This document shows, in pieces, positions 9,169 to 20,155 of a stretch of 64,000 nucleotides of DNA. How positions within the stretch are numbered: the first letter of the stretch is position 1; every line of letters starts with the position of its first letter. Origin of the DNA: Mesorhabditis belari (lineage: Eukaryota; Nematoda; Chromadorea; Rhabditida; Rhabditidae); contig CAUEEP010000078.1 in the NCBI GenBank assembly GCA_958450365.1, positions 186,001 to 250,000 on the forward strand, in the 5' to 3' direction. Under the pieces are notes generated by a model. That model was not told the origin of the DNA, searched no databases, and saw only the letters and a list, made by a program, of their open reading frames with translations. The position numbers and the translations under genes are program-made.

Positions 9169-10893
9169 TCATATGTAAGCCTCTTTTACCCTCTCCTCAT
9201 CTTCATCATCGTTATTTGTGGTGTGTCCATTAATCCATGATGTGCATCGATTTGGGATCCTCACCCGATTCGAGTTCAATTTCATCAAACGTTCAAACGT
9301 TTTCTGTACGGCATCGTCGATTTGCTGTTTGATCTGAAAGTTCGGTGTTGATTTTTTTGAAAAACTATTTGATATTACAGTATTTCACGAAATTTTCTTT
9401 CTCTTTAGCTTTCTCAAAGCAATTCTTATGATTTTGAAAACTTTGATAAACTCACCGCATGTCCTGGTTCGGTACAGTTGTGTTTGAGCTTCTGATAGCA
9501 ACGATGATACTTGTCGAACTGCCTGAATAACTTTTGAACCATTTTTCTGAGATATTTCTTGTGCAGGCTAAAGTCGGAAGTGGGCAGCTTTCTTTAAGTG
9601 GATCTAAAACTCTAAAATAAAAGATGGAACCTGCAAAAAATCGTGAACGATGATCGGGGATAGATATTGAGATGACCACAGTGTTTCACTGCTTCTCGCA
9701 TGTGCTCACTCTCGCATTGCACGTACTCAATTACGGCTAAAACAAGTAGGATAACAAAAAAATTGGATAGCTTTTTTTTAAAATCAACCTTTAGATGATT
9801 GCTTGATTAGTGTACAGAAAAGAGTCCAATGAGAGATTGCCTGCAGCCAAGTGTCTCTTTCCGGTGATGAGCCACAACTCGACAAACAGTTGTCAAAGTT
9901 GAAAACACTCCTGAAATGGTAGGACTTTAATATGCTGATTGAAAATATGCTGATTGAAGCTTGTGAGCTGTTTATTTTAAGCCTAATGCTAGCTAGAAAT
10001 GGATTAGAAAAAGCTAAAGTTAGCCAGGATCAAAACAGAGTCAAATATCAAGTCAAATGCGATCAGAGTCGAGGTCAAATGCTTGAGATGACCTGGATAT
10101 TTCCACGGCCCTGGACCTGGACCTGGACCTGGCCCTGGCCCTGGAACTAGACCTGGCCCTGGAACTAGACCTGGACCTGGACCTGGCCCTGGACCTGGAC
10201 CTGGACCTGGCCCTGGCCCTGGACCTGGACCTGGACCTGGACCTGGACCTGGACTTGGACCTGGCCCTGGACCTGGCCCTGGCCCTGGAACTAGACCTGG
10301 CCCTGGATCTGGCCCTGGACCTGGCCCTGGACCTGGACCTGGCCCTGGACCTGGACCTGGCCCTGGACCTGGACCTGGACCTGGACCTGGACCTGGCCCT
10401 GGACCTGGCCAGCTTGGCCCTAGCCTACTATGAGTCCAAAGAGCCAACGATAAGTCTGACTTCTACGCTTGACTTTGCTACTTTTGAACAGCTTTAACTC
10501 AAAGAAATTCTTTCATTTCCCAATTCTTTCATTTCCCAACCTGCAAGTGTATTCACTTTTTCTCAACGAATGCCCGGTGTTTTCCGTGTTCGAGAAAATG
10601 TGATGAAATGGGGCTAATAGGGAAGAATACGGAGTGGAATGAGTCCCCAATGCGGCCAGCACTCCAGTTCGCAACGATGAGGCGCACTTCTGGGCACAGA
10701 ATAGCTAAAGATGCAATTGTTGATCGCTTATACATGCTATTGATGCTTAAATGCTTATACATTTCATACTTTTTGCGAAGTTGAGCTTTTGTTTTAAAAT
10801 ATTGACAAAAAACGCTCACCGAATGTTTCTCTCTGAGTTGGATAAAGTCATCAGTCTCCTCCACCTCGACGATTGTCGTCGGATGGCCAAGAG
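9169..10893 (-). CDS. Cys-rich secreted protein, possibly CPG4-like, 5' incomplete
   Basis: Six consecutive exons with consistent phases: 10820-10893, 10541-10704, 9789-9910, 9631-9736, 9456-9567 and terminal 9169-9333. They encode about 246 residues with spaced cysteines: LFCAQKCASSLR, FDNCLSSCGSS, TLFCTLI, YVQCESEHM, KHCGHLN, FCSLHKKYL, YHRCYQKL, HNCTEPGH, and a charged tail DDEDEERVKEAYI. The spacing of Cys pairs followed by a helical Lys/Gln-rich part resembles nematode secreted proteins with a chondroitin-proteoglycan-4 type domain. That is a resemblance only. The signal-peptide exon was not found; a short ATG leader at about 11029 does not match in phase. The large intron 9911-10540 carries the CCTGGA satellite. 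Confidence 0.7.
10107..10412. repeat. CCTGGA/CCCTGG hexamer array
   Basis: About 50 hexamers, mainly CCTGGA with interspersed CCTGGC and some CTGGAACTAGA. On the minus strand one frame reads as Pro-Gly repeats and on the plus strand another as Leu-Asp/Ala repeats. It sits wholly in an intron of the Cys-rich gene, flanked by valid splice sites, so these frames are probably not proteins. Confidence 0.92.
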
Positions 10894-10899
10894 CTGCAA

Positions 10900-11010
10900 A
10901 TTTGTTTTATTTGTTTTGTTTGTTTTGTTTATTTTGTTTATTTTATTGTTTTATTTGTTTTATTTGTTTTATTTCTTTGATTTCTTTTATTTCTTTTATT
11001 TTTATTGAAA
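10900..11010. repeat. TTTTATTTG low-complexity tract
   Basis: Tandem TTTTGTTTG and TTTTATTTC units upstream of the first recognised exon of the Cys-rich gene. Between here and 11380 no gene is visible. Confidence 0.85.
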
Positions 11011-11379
11011 GTTTAACACTCGAAGCTTCATAGTTTCTAAAAGTTGGCGCTGTTAGTATTTTCTGTCAATAGTAAGAGTAGAATTGTCTTTCTTATCGTA
11101 AACAGAGTTATTTTAAAAGCAGTTTTTCTGGGCAAGGTCGGAACCAGATCAGAAATCAGCTTCTGGCTTGGTTTTCAGCGTCATTTGTTTGCCTTGACTT
11201 GATTCATAATTTCTTGGAACTGACTTCTGGTCTGCCTGGTCAATCTTGGTTTAAAAATCCCTGATCTTAAGATTTGTCTAGAGCAAAAATATTCAAATGT
11301 GTCTACTGTTCTATTCCCGTAATTTAGACATAAGCAAATGACGGCAAATGACTATAAACAACAAAAATGACGAACTGTC

Positions 11380-11709
11380 GCACCACAAACGCTTCTAACT
11401 TGCTTCATAACTGTCAGATTGACATGATCTATAGCTCAAAAAATAGAGAACCTCAAGGGCTTTCGAATGGACTAAAGTACATCCAAAAATATCCATGCTA
11501 AAGAAAGTTACAGTTGTTTGTAGTCTTGGCTTGAAACGGACCGTACTCACGCGTAGTCAAAGCGATCGAGTCACTGTAACTTTCTTTAGCATTGATATTT
11601 TTGAATGTACTTTAGTCCATTCGAAAGCTCTTGAGATTCTCTATTTTTTTGAGCTATAGATCATGTCAATCTGGCAGTTATGAAGCAAGTTAGAAGCGTT
11701 TGTGGTGCT
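11380..11709. repeat. 135-bp inverted repeat (fold-back)
   Basis: Arms 11380-11514 and 11573-11709 are near-perfect reverse complements (starting GCACCACAAACGCTTCTAAC), separated by a 58-bp loop. There is no coding capacity. It could be a fold-back MITE or a source of long hairpin RNA. Confidence 0.9.
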
Positions 11710-11900
11710 CATGTCTACCATAATTGTGCTTTTTTCAAATGACTGTTTAAAACGAGTGTTTTTTTCAACCAATGGTCAACCAATATCACCTGTATCCGAT
11801 TAGTATTTCAGTAAAGAAAGCATTTGACTATATCTTATTACTTATTGAATTTGGTCAATCTTTTCAAGTCAACTCTTGAATCCATTCAAAGACCACCATT

Positions 11901-12265
11901 ATGAAAACACGCAAAATTGTTGCCGTTATTGTTGTCTATGACTTCTTTGACCAATCGAAAGGCAAAGAAAAGGGAAAAGACTTGGACTTTTGCTTCTCTT
12001 GAGCTTCTCTTTGAAGAATTCCTTTCTCTTTTCTTCTATTCTTTTTTGGGTCTCCTTCCGCCAATCGTTCCAAATTGAGGCCGACCGCTCGGCTCGGGGA
12101 AAGACCCTTATTTCTTCAACCCGACCGAATGAAGAAAACAAAAGTTTCTCAAAAAAAGAACACAAAAAAAGACCTTTAAAAGAGAACGCGAACAAAATGA
12201 ATTTAAGTTTCGGAGAAGAATTTGGAAAAGAAATCAGTAGATTGAAGACAAAAGTGACAGCTTAG
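11901..12265. other. Possible coding region, strand unresolved
   Basis: Several long frames overlap. Plus: an ATG at 11901 opens a 34-residue frame (KIVAVIVVYDFFDQSKGK), and another plus frame ends at 12265 with a Lys-rich stretch (FGKEISRLKTKVTA). Minus: 11926-12195 has a charged, helix-prone stretch (IWNDWRKETQKRIEEKRKEF). No splice framework decides between them, and the region is biased in composition. No function proposed. Confidence 0.25.
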
Positions 12266-12291
12266 GCTGAAAAAAACGAGCCTTGGCTAAC

Positions 12292-12532
12292 CAGGGAACC
12301 TTCCCCAATTACCCGCGCGTTACAACATGAGGTAGGTGCCAAAAGAAAGGCCTGAAAATGTACGTTCAGAAACTGTTTTCAAAAACCGCTAATCGGCAAA
12401 ACGCACAAAGTTGCAGCCATCTGAATTTCGAAAAAAGGAAGGCTTTTCTCGAATTTCTGGCACACTGATTTTTGCCGGCGGAAAGGCTTTCCTTTCGCCA
12501 TCGCAAAAGTCAGCTCGTAGCCTAGTACTCCG
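12292..12532 (+). repeat. Dispersed tRNA-like repeat, family T, copy 1 (truncated)
   Basis: Begins CCAGGGAACCTTCCCCAATT and continues through about 200 bp of family body (CTTTCCTTTCGCCATC near the end) into a tRNA-like tail AGCTCGTAGCCTAG that breaks off before box B. Copies 2 (12876-13155, inverted) and 3 (19788-20061) share the same body. Confidence 0.85.
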
Positions 12533-12875
12533 TAGGAGTCTCCTGAATGTTGAGGGATGTATCCTGCTCGGAACCATGAATATTGACGAAAATTGAAAAA
12601 TACTGGAGCTTTAAGCTGCTCACGCACAACCGAAAGAACTTTAATCATATTGTCTCCCTTGCTGATCTTGAAATCCGGTTTGCTGGCTCGAATGTGATCG
12701 TGAATCTTTCCATTACGCCTTTAAATGGTTGATAGAAGTAAACATCCAATGGTTCAACGAGTCCTGTACACCCCGCTTAAACTCGCCTTGTCAATCATTA
12801 AATAACATTATACAAATTTCTAACAATCAAAAAGGGTTTTCAACTATTTTTCAAAAAAAGCAAAAGGTTTTACTG

Positions 12876-13155
12876 CCAGCGGATCCGAACCAAGATCAAA
12901 GAGTCCCGAGCGCAGGCACGCTAACCACTAGGCTACGAGCTGACTTTTGGGATGGCGAAAGGAAAGCCTTTCCGCCGGCAAAAATCAGTGTGCCAGAAAT
13001 TCGAGAAAAGCCTTCATTTTTTCGAGATTCAGATGGCTGTGCGTTTTGCCGATTAGCGGTTTTTGAAAACAGTTTCTGAACGTACATTTTCAGGCCTTTC
13101 TTTTTGCACCTACCTCATATTGTAACTCGCGGGTAACTTGGGAAGGTTCCCTGGT
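12876..13155 (-). repeat. Dispersed tRNA-like repeat, family T, copy 2
   Basis: Reverse-complement copy of the element at 12292. On the minus strand its tail at 12943-12876 reads CTCGTAGCCTAGTGGTTAGC (box A) through GGTTCGGATCCGC (box B), the two internal promoter boxes of a tRNA. With copy 1 it forms a large inverted repeat of about 230-bp arms around a 340-bp loop. Confidence 0.85.
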
Positions 13156-13159
13156 AAGC

Positions 13160-13900
13160 TTTTGACCTTTTTACTGATCATATTATTATTATTAGTGATC
13201 CTGATCATACTGTTAGCTACTTTATTATCATTGAAAGTATCTATTTGATCAGTTGTACGATTTTAAAACCTTATCTTATCTTTTTAGGGCACCTGTTCCA
13301 AGAAGAAGGGCCAATAGAAACTGCATTAGGCAAAATGTCAATCCTTGTTCACATCGAACATCGAAAATCAAGTGACAAACATCGAGAAGAGGCTGAATTG
13401 AAACAATAATAATAAACAATAATAAACAATAACAATAAACAATAATAATAAAGGAAATTTCAAAATATTTCAAAATCAATAAACTTCAAAATAAAAATTC
13501 AAAATTTCACGTAAAAGGAACACTCTTTTTTGGAGATTATTCTGGAAAGAGTGAACGATTAGAAGACTTTTTTTTGGGTTGGTCCCAAAAAGAACCAATA
13601 TAAAGCCCCGAAAATGGGAAAAGAATTTTTCTAGAAAAGGAAAAGTGAGATAAAAAAATGGGATCTCAATTTTGGGGATTTGGAAAAGATTTGGGTTTAA
13701 ATTTGGAATTCAACAAGATTTAAAGCGAATTCAACAAGATTTTCGAGATTTTCGACGGAAATTTCAAAAATTAGCTGAAAATCACTTTAATATTGTGATA
13801 ATAGCAAAGATTTCAAACATCTTTCTGATTGAAACTGATTGAAATTGAGTGAAACTTGTAATTGTCCTGTTTTGAACTTGTAAACGTTTTGTTTTCATCC
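13160..13900. other. AT-rich sequence without gene
   Basis: Contains an ATAATAAACA-type simple repeat at 13384-13455 and AT-rich unique sequence. I see no gene. Confidence 0.6.
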
Positions 13901-13904
13901 AAAA

Positions 13905-14141
13905 ATGATTCTGGGTGTCGTACAGAGTAAGCCCTATGCTGTTTTCTTTGTCATGAGCGTCACTTTGCCGGGACGATTCCCGCAGGGCCCAACCTTTATG
14001 GGGGAACGATCTCTGTTCTCAGTGCTTGTCCAGGGACTTTCCTCACATCTTTGTGCGGTTATAAAAACCGGTGAGTGGCTGCGAGTACTCATCTTGTCGA
14101 CACCCAGTGCTCTCCCTGCCAAAAGGGCGGCCTTTTTATGA
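13905..14141. other. GC-richer open stretch of unknown nature
   Basis: Base composition is noticeably more GC-rich than the surroundings, and both strands have open frames of 60-78 codons over it. The end runs straight into the first unit of the 135-bp repeat. No splice signals or protein motifs are recognised; it may be part of a repeat or a noncoding RNA. Confidence 0.25.
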
Positions 14142-14560
14142 CCCCATCAATCCCCATGTGCCAGAAAGAGCGCGATTGTGCGGCACCGTAAAGTACACGT
14201 AAGGAAAAGGGTTTGGCGATAAAAGTGAGTGATTATTTCTTAAAAACCACTACATTATTTGTTTGAATTCGTGTTTTTATGACCCCATCAATCTCCGTGT
14301 GCCAGAAAGAGCGCGATAGTGTGGCACCGTAAAGTACACGTAAGGAAAAGGGTTTGGCGATGAAAGTGAGTGAATAATTCTTAAAAACCATTTGTTTGAA
14401 TTCGTGTTTTTATGATCCCATCAATCTCCGTGTGCCAGAAAGAGCGCGATTGTGCGGCACTCTAAAGTACACGTAAGGGAAGGGGTTTGGCGATGAAAGT
14501 GAGTGAATAATTCTTAAAAACTAACGTTATTTGTTTGAATTCGTCTTCTTATGACAGCAT
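14134..14560. repeat. Three-copy tandem repeat of about 135 bp
   Basis: Units start near 14134, 14275 and 14408 and share TTTTTATGACCCCATCAATC, GTGCCAGAAAGAGCGCGATT, GGCACCGTAAAGTACACGTA and TTGTTTGAATTCGTGTTTTT. Differences are mostly point changes and a small deletion in unit 2. Confidence 0.93.
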
Positions 14561-15177
14561 AATCAATTTGTGACAATTTTTCTTAAAACTCTACACACAA
14601 AAGGTCAAATATGAAAGCAAAATCCTTACAATTCTTGATAGTTTACAGTTTTTACAGTTTTTTACAAATTTCATAGAAATTACAAGACATTCAAATCAAC
14701 TTTGATAAAAAAATAACCCAAAAAAGCGTTTCCTATTGTTGCAATGGGATGTTTTGGTTCTTTTCTTTTTCTTTTTCTTCTCTCTTGTTTTTGCCAGAGC
14801 CTCCATTGTCTCTGGGGACAAAAACTAATGAGTTAAATAGGGGGAAAGTGGTGATCAAGTGTAGTCCCTATTTTGCCCGTTTTCGTCACATTGAGCAAAT
14901 AACTTGAAGAAAACTTGTGGAAAACTTGAAGAATAGTGTTTACCCTTACTAGAAACACTAAAAAAAGCTTAATAAATTATAGCGTATTATAGCAAAAAAA
15001 AGCACTACAAAGCCAAACCCAGATCGAAAACGAGTTAAGCAAAATTTTTCTGCAAAGCCAGCTTTTTGGTTACTGTAAAGTGATTGGATGCTAGGATTTT
15101 GTAAAAAATGGAACTAATAACTTGAATTTAAAGAAGTAATGCGTTAAAAGCTTTAGTCAAGAATTTGGAATTATCGG

Positions 15178-15412
15178 AGATTTGATACGTGCCCCGCCCT
15201 CTTTGCCATTGGCAATCCAACTTTGAGCTCAAATATCTTGGCTTTCGATTGTCCAATTTAAATATTCTTCTTTTCATTGGATGCGCCAAGTCTTTCTCTG
15301 TCGTTTGGTACAAAAAGTATTTAAATTGGACAGCCCAACACCAAGATATTTGAGCTCAAGGTTAGATTGCTAATGGCAAATGGTTAGATTGCCAATGGCG
15401 CGTATCAAATGT
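15178..15412. repeat. About 90-bp inverted repeat
   Basis: Left arm 15178-15270 and right arm 15317-15412 are imperfect reverse complements sharing TTTGAGCTCAAATATCTTGG and TGTCCAATTTAAATA. Fold-back element without coding capacity. Confidence 0.8.
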
Positions 15413-15589
15413 CCCACAATCAGAATTTGGTGCTTGGTTTTTTTACGCCAGTGTTAAAAATAAAAAAAAACATTAAAATAATATGCACAAGTTAACAATT
15501 CATCTATATGATTACAATCTGGAAAGAATCTAAAATGTTAAGTATCAAACTTTGAGTATCAAACGAGAGAAAAGACACGAAATCAAAGT

Positions 15590-15765
15590 CAACGGCAAAA
15601 AGATTCGCTCATTTGTTCGACTCGATCTCCTCTTCTCAAAAAAAGGGGGAGGAGTCGCCCTTTCTTCACAAATTGCGAGAGAAAAGACACGAAATCCTTT
15701 CTTTTTCTTTTCTTTTCCTTTCTTTTCCTTTCTTTTCCTTTCTTTTCCTTTCTTTTACCCTTCCT
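15590..15765. repeat. Pyrimidine tract and short duplication
   Basis: TTCCTTTCTTTTC units at 15693-15760, plus two copies of GAGAGAAAAGACACGAAATC at about 15565 and 15677. Long frames here (poly-Phe/Ser or poly-Lys/Arg) come from the composition. Confidence 0.8.
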
Positions 15766-16197
15766 TTCTCCATTCACGACTTCTGATTTCCTCAAGAAAC
15801 ACACCCAGAAAAAAGCGCATTGTCTCCCAAAAAAGTGTCTCACTGAAAAGACAAATTTGGATTTTATCGAGTTTTTCCCAATGCGACACAGCTGAGGAAT
15901 CTAAAGCCTAAAGAATTTGCATTCAAATGTTGCAGTAACTGAAATTCAGTCAGCTGGAAAATTAAGGGATTGGGATTTAAAATTAGCACACTTACGACCT
16001 CATCCGACCCTTATCAAGCCTTGCATTATGAAACAATTTGACCTGATAACATGAGAATTTAACCAGATAATATTTGAAATCAATTTACATAATCAAACTT
16101 ACACTTAAAATGCTTAAAGGCAGTCAAATGCTTTATTTGTCTTCAAATTTCACAACTCTTACTATTAGATATTGCTATGTGGTTAAAGTAAGTATTA

Positions 16198-16722
16198 TTA
16201 GGTTGGTGAATTGAAAACTGCGGGACTTTGAACTAAAATTTATTCAATATAAAGCCATCAATGCATTCGAAATAATTTCCATTATTATTGACGACTTCTG
16301 CCCATTTTGCAGGCAATTTGCGGATTGCTCTTCCGTAGTAGGATTTTGGTTTGTGTGTGAGACAAGTGTGAGACTCAAAAATGGAGGACTGGAGATGTCC
16401 GATAGAGAGTTTAAGCACTTTCTTCAAAAGAAACCCATTTGGTGTCAATAGAAAAGTTGTAGAGAATCAAAAATGAGGCTTATAGCCAAATTTCCAAAAA
16501 GATACACTTAGTAGTTTCGCTTAAAATGCAAGTTTTGTGAAAATTCGTAAATTTTGGCATTTCTTGAAAACCAGTTTTTGAATCGTTCTGAAAATTTGGA
16601 TATAAGCTTGATTTTTGATTCTCTACAACTTTTCCATTGACACAAAAATGGGTTTCTTTTGAAGAAAGTGCTCAAACTGTCACATATGACAATAGCCCGC
16701 AGTTTTCGATTCACCAACCCAA
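16198..16722 (-). mobile_element. Mariner-derived element M, full-length deletion copy
   Basis: Terminal inverted repeats TTAGGTTGGTGAATTGAAAA and the reverse complement ending TTCACCAACCCAA, flanked by TA. On the minus strand a 71-codon frame at 16233-16448 keeps a mariner-like C-terminal tail (LPAKWAEVVNNNGNYF). The rest is a deleted interior. Related copies: 19572, 35970, 54553 and 54864. Confidence 0.85.
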
Positions 16723-17063
16723 TATTTACTTAAAAATGGCATACGAACACAAAAAAACCTATACAGAAAGTGATTAAATTGAAAATTGAAAATATAAAGT
16801 CAAATTTTGAAGTAAAAACCATTCACCTATGATCTGTGAGATGATGATCTGTGAATAAGCAAAGCTGGCAGAGAAAAAACGCCAAAAGAAACGCAAAAAA
16901 AAACGCCGTAACACTTTTAAACGTGAAACAAGGAAGGCTAGATCTCATTTGACATCAGAAAATAAACATTTCTCAAGTGGAATTTCGACTTTTTCAGTTG
17001 GAACATTTTTGTGTAGGCGTTTGCTCTTTCATCTTTCCAAAAATTCAAATCAAAACTTTTTAG

Positions 17064-17176
17064 CACTCGTATTTTTGGCAATATTCTCTTCAGCAGCCGC
17101 CCAGAAAAGTGAAAACCCATTCATGCATCGAATCGTGTCACATTTGCGTCACAAATATTTGCCAAATATTGACTGA
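17064..17176 (+). CDS. Terminal exon of a small secreted peptide
   Basis: After a CTTTTTAG acceptor, 113 bp enter in phase 1 and encode a hydrophobic stretch LVFLAIFSSAAAQ followed by KSENPFMHRIVSHLRHKYL and a stop at 17174-17176. The hydrophobic part looks like the end of a signal peptide with a cleavage site after AAAQ. The start codon exon was not found, though 16949 gives an in-frame alternative. Product unknown. Confidence 0.4.
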
Positions 17177-17346
17177 GCTTTAAAGTTTTGTCTCTTAGAT
17201 AGAGGTTATTTTTGTTTAAAAGCAAAATAAAGAAATAATAAAAATAACAAAGAAGCAACAATTGGTATTTTATTAGAAAAACAATTGAACGGATGATTCT
17301 TAGGTATACAAAACTCTATACAAACGAAATATGTAGCAATGTTTTT

Positions 17347-19195
17347 TGGAGATATCAATTGGAAATCGAGTTGGAGAGTTGCTAAAGGTTTGTTTGAGAT
17401 TTGTAACAATGTATGTAATGCATGTTTGTATGTAGTTTTTGTTTTTATGTGTATGTCCCCTTCTCAATTCATATTTTTAGATACTTTCTTTAAAAGCGAG
17501 TCTGATGATCAACACTGATGTCAACACTCAGCAACACTTTCAAAGCTTCATAAGAGAAAGCAAAAAAAAACTAAATTCCTGCCGCTTTTCGAATTTGAAT
17601 AAATCGGTAAAGAAAGATTCTTTGCGTGCTTGGTACTCTTCACTCAAGACATGTTATTTCTTGTTTCGAGATGTCTGATCTCACTTGAACTAAGACACTT
17701 TATTCCGACTGACAATAGCCGACTGACTCGCAATTTTTGGGCTCACTTGAGCTCTCACTTGAGCAATTTTCATACAAAATCGACAATTGAATTAGAAGCG
17801 ACGATAAAGACAGAAAGTAATTTCGTCTTAATTACGACACAACTTTCACACGATGAAAGAAAAGCAGAAAAAAGTAAAAAACGCATCAAATGAACAACAG
17901 TTGCCTTATATAGGCTTTAACACAAGATATTCAGCTAACAGCTATTCAGCTAACAAGCTACAAAACAATCAATGATTTGGGGCACGAAATAGAATGAAGG
18001 CGCACGGATTTCCGCAATACTTTTCCAATTTTTAGGCTGTCAGAGTATACGTTCCTAGGTGTAAACGGATGTGGACTAGAATTTGGGTTAAGTTAAAGAG
18101 ATTGAATCCCTTTTGATATCCCGCCATCTCTAACACCCCGACAACCCAACTCAACTCCTCCAACGTATTAGAGGGGAGTCCCTGTGAAATGACCGACCTG
18201 TAGTGGCACGGCAGTTGCATAGACCCGGAAGATACATTCTTTATTTACAGTAATACAATAAGATGAATAGATTAGAAATGAGTGTAAGGGGAAGGGGGGA
18301 CTCCAAATGAGAGTCTCACTTGCCCTCCCAGGCAATCCTAAGGACCGCCCCTTCTCGGCAATAAAAGGGATAAGCACAGAGGAGAACACATTTGCATAAG
18401 ACTAGACAAATCATTCAATAATAACAATAGTAACTAAAATATCAGTTTGGCTCGGAGCTGACAAGAGTTAGGTAACTTTTTAGTGGCTATTCGCCACAAC
18501 ATCTTTTCTAATTAAAGTGAGCAATTACTGGAAAGCTAAATGCAAAATAAAACATTATTTATTGATGAAAATGGGCTATCTATTCAGATTTTGAATAGAT
18601 TTCAGATTTCCTATTTTCTTTTCAATTTTAAGAGAGACAGGTTTCCCTCAACCAAATGGCTGTATTAACGTTTGTTTCGAGGAAGCTTGCACATTGTAAA
18701 ACGTTGTAAAACCTTTGAAATCCTTTGATCTTGTAAAAACTTTGATCAACATTCACTACATCATCAAGATAGAGACGACCACTTTACGTTTGATGGTTTC
18801 GATGGTTTCACAAGGCTCATGTCTAACTGTCTCATTTTATTCACGGCGATTTACGTCACCATCACCTATACGATAGTATTAGATTGGTGCATAAGTCTCT
18901 GTTATTAGCTAAAGAACATCTAGAGTTATCTAGAGTCACAAGAATGTCTAGAGTGAGTTCTTTCTAGGTTAGTGCATAAGTCTTTACAATTTTTTTCGAA
19001 ATATTATTTAAAAATAATGCCGCCACCAACAAAATCTTCATTTCAACCATTAAAATGGTTACTTGTTAAAAGTAAAAATTGAATTGAAATTTCAAAGCTT
19101 CAAGGGATTTTAAAGAGATGAAGCTTTAAAGGGCGCCTTTCAATCACTAGAATATCGGCGCTGGTATCCTAGTGGATAGTGGGGCGGCGTCGCGG
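17347..19195. repeat. Left arm of the 8.4-kb inverted duplication
   Basis: This arm is the reverse complement of 23935-25804 at high identity. Its outer edge (17347) corresponds to the last codons of the F-box gene on the other side, so it carries a copied fragment of that 3' end. It includes a full LTR-like sequence (18038-18463) and ends inside a tRNA-like sequence. An 87-codon frame at 17630-17893 has a counterpart at 25237-25500, but the three residue differences seen are all amino-acid changing, so it is probably not a gene. Confidence 0.9.
18038..18463 (-). mobile_element. Solo LTR of a retrotransposon, copy 1
   Basis: 426 bp, read on the minus strand: begins TGTCAGCTCCGAGCC and ends TACTCTGACA, with the TG...CA ends of an LTR. 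It has a TTTTATTGCC (TATA-like) region and an AATAAA signal in the middle. No retrotransposon coding sequence adjoins it. Identical in layout to 24666-25091 and related to 31289-31744. Could be BEL/Pao or Gypsy type; not determinable. Confidence 0.75.
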
Positions 19196-19440
19196 TAGTA
19201 AGATCGGGGTCCGGTCCCGCTCTTGGTTTTTGGTTTTCTATTTTTTTAGATGTTATACTTTACGTTTCTTTTTCAAATTACGATTTACATCACAATCGCA
19301 ATGAACGGGGTAAAAAGCTGTAAAGTATATTACATTCAAAGAAAAAAAAGACCAAAAACCAAAAACCACGGGCGGGACCGAAGCCGGAGCTTACCACTGA
19401 GAGGGCATCCCACGATGCACTAGGCTACCAGTGCCCGTCT
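19158..19440. repeat. Pair of facing tRNA-like sequences
   Basis: Plus strand 19158-19222 reads CTGGTATCCTAGTGGATAG (box A) to GGGGTCCGGTCCCG (box B). Minus strand 19440-19371 reads CTGGTAGCCTAGTGCATCG to CTTCGGTCCCGCC. Between them lie inverted A/T-rich tails (GGTTTTTGGTTTTC and GAAAACC-type). This looks like two tRNA-derived SINEs in head-to-head inverted arrangement. Confidence 0.7.
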
Positions 19441-19571
19441 CCTTAGAGAAGAGAACTAGAGAAAGAATGGGGTCAGCAAAGTCTTAACATTCACCTTAAT
19501 AGAAGGGCATCTTTTGTAAAATCATGCTTTGTAAAATCTAACGATGTGTTTCTATCAAGCGGCAGTGATCT

Positions 19572-19786
19572 ATTGGGTTGGTGAATCGAAAACTGCAGGC
19601 TATTGTCATATATGACAGTTTGAGCACTTTCTTCAAAAGAAACCCATTTTGGTGTCAATGGAAAAGTTGTAGAGAATCAAAAATCAAGCTTATATCCAAA
19701 TTTTCAGAACGATTCAAAAACTGGTTTTCGAGAAATGCCAAATCTACGAATTTTCACAAAACTTGCATTTTAAGCGAAACTACTAA
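19572..19786. mobile_element. Mariner-derived element M, half copy
   Basis: Starts TTGGGTTGGTGAATCGAAAA and matches one half of the element at 16198 up to AAGCGAAACTACTAA, where it is cut by the tRNA-like repeat at 19788. Confidence 0.85.
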
Positions 19787-19787
19787 C

Positions 19788-20061
19788 CAGGGAACCTTCC
19801 CAAGTTAACTGCGAGTTACAATATGAAGTAGGTGCCAAAAGAAAGACCTGAAAATGTACGTTCAGAAACCGCTAATCGGCAAAGCGTACAAAGTTACAGC
19901 CATTTGAATTTCGAAAAAATGAAGGCTTTTCTCGAATTTCTGGCACACTGATTTTTGCCGGCGGAAAGGCTTTCCTTTCGCCATCCCAAAAGTCATAGCG
20001 TAGTGGTTAGTGTGCCTGCGCTCGGGACTCTTTGTCCCGAGCCCCCTTGGGTCGGATCCAC
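19788..20061 (+). repeat. Dispersed tRNA-like repeat, family T, copy 3
   Basis: Same body as copies 1 and 2. The tail at 19993-20061 reads ATAGCGTAGTGGTTAGTG (box A) to GGGTCGGATCCAC (box B). Inserted into half a mariner derivative. Confidence 0.85.
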
Positions 20062-20155
20062 TATCAGTCAATTTTTTTCCTTTTTTTAAAAAACATTAAA
20101 AAACCTTTTTTGATTATTGGAAATTTGAATGACAGAAAATAACAGGAAAAGTATT

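Noticed and set aside
10004..10447. 147-codon Pro-Gly repeat protein on the minus strand and a Leu-Asp repeat on the plus strand
   Set aside because: The array lies within an intron whose flanking exons join in phase; both strands are open because of the hexamer.
17630..17893. 87-codon frame present in both arms of the inverted duplication
   Set aside because: Differences between copies are all amino-acid changing, there is no domain or splice context, and the region is AT-rich.
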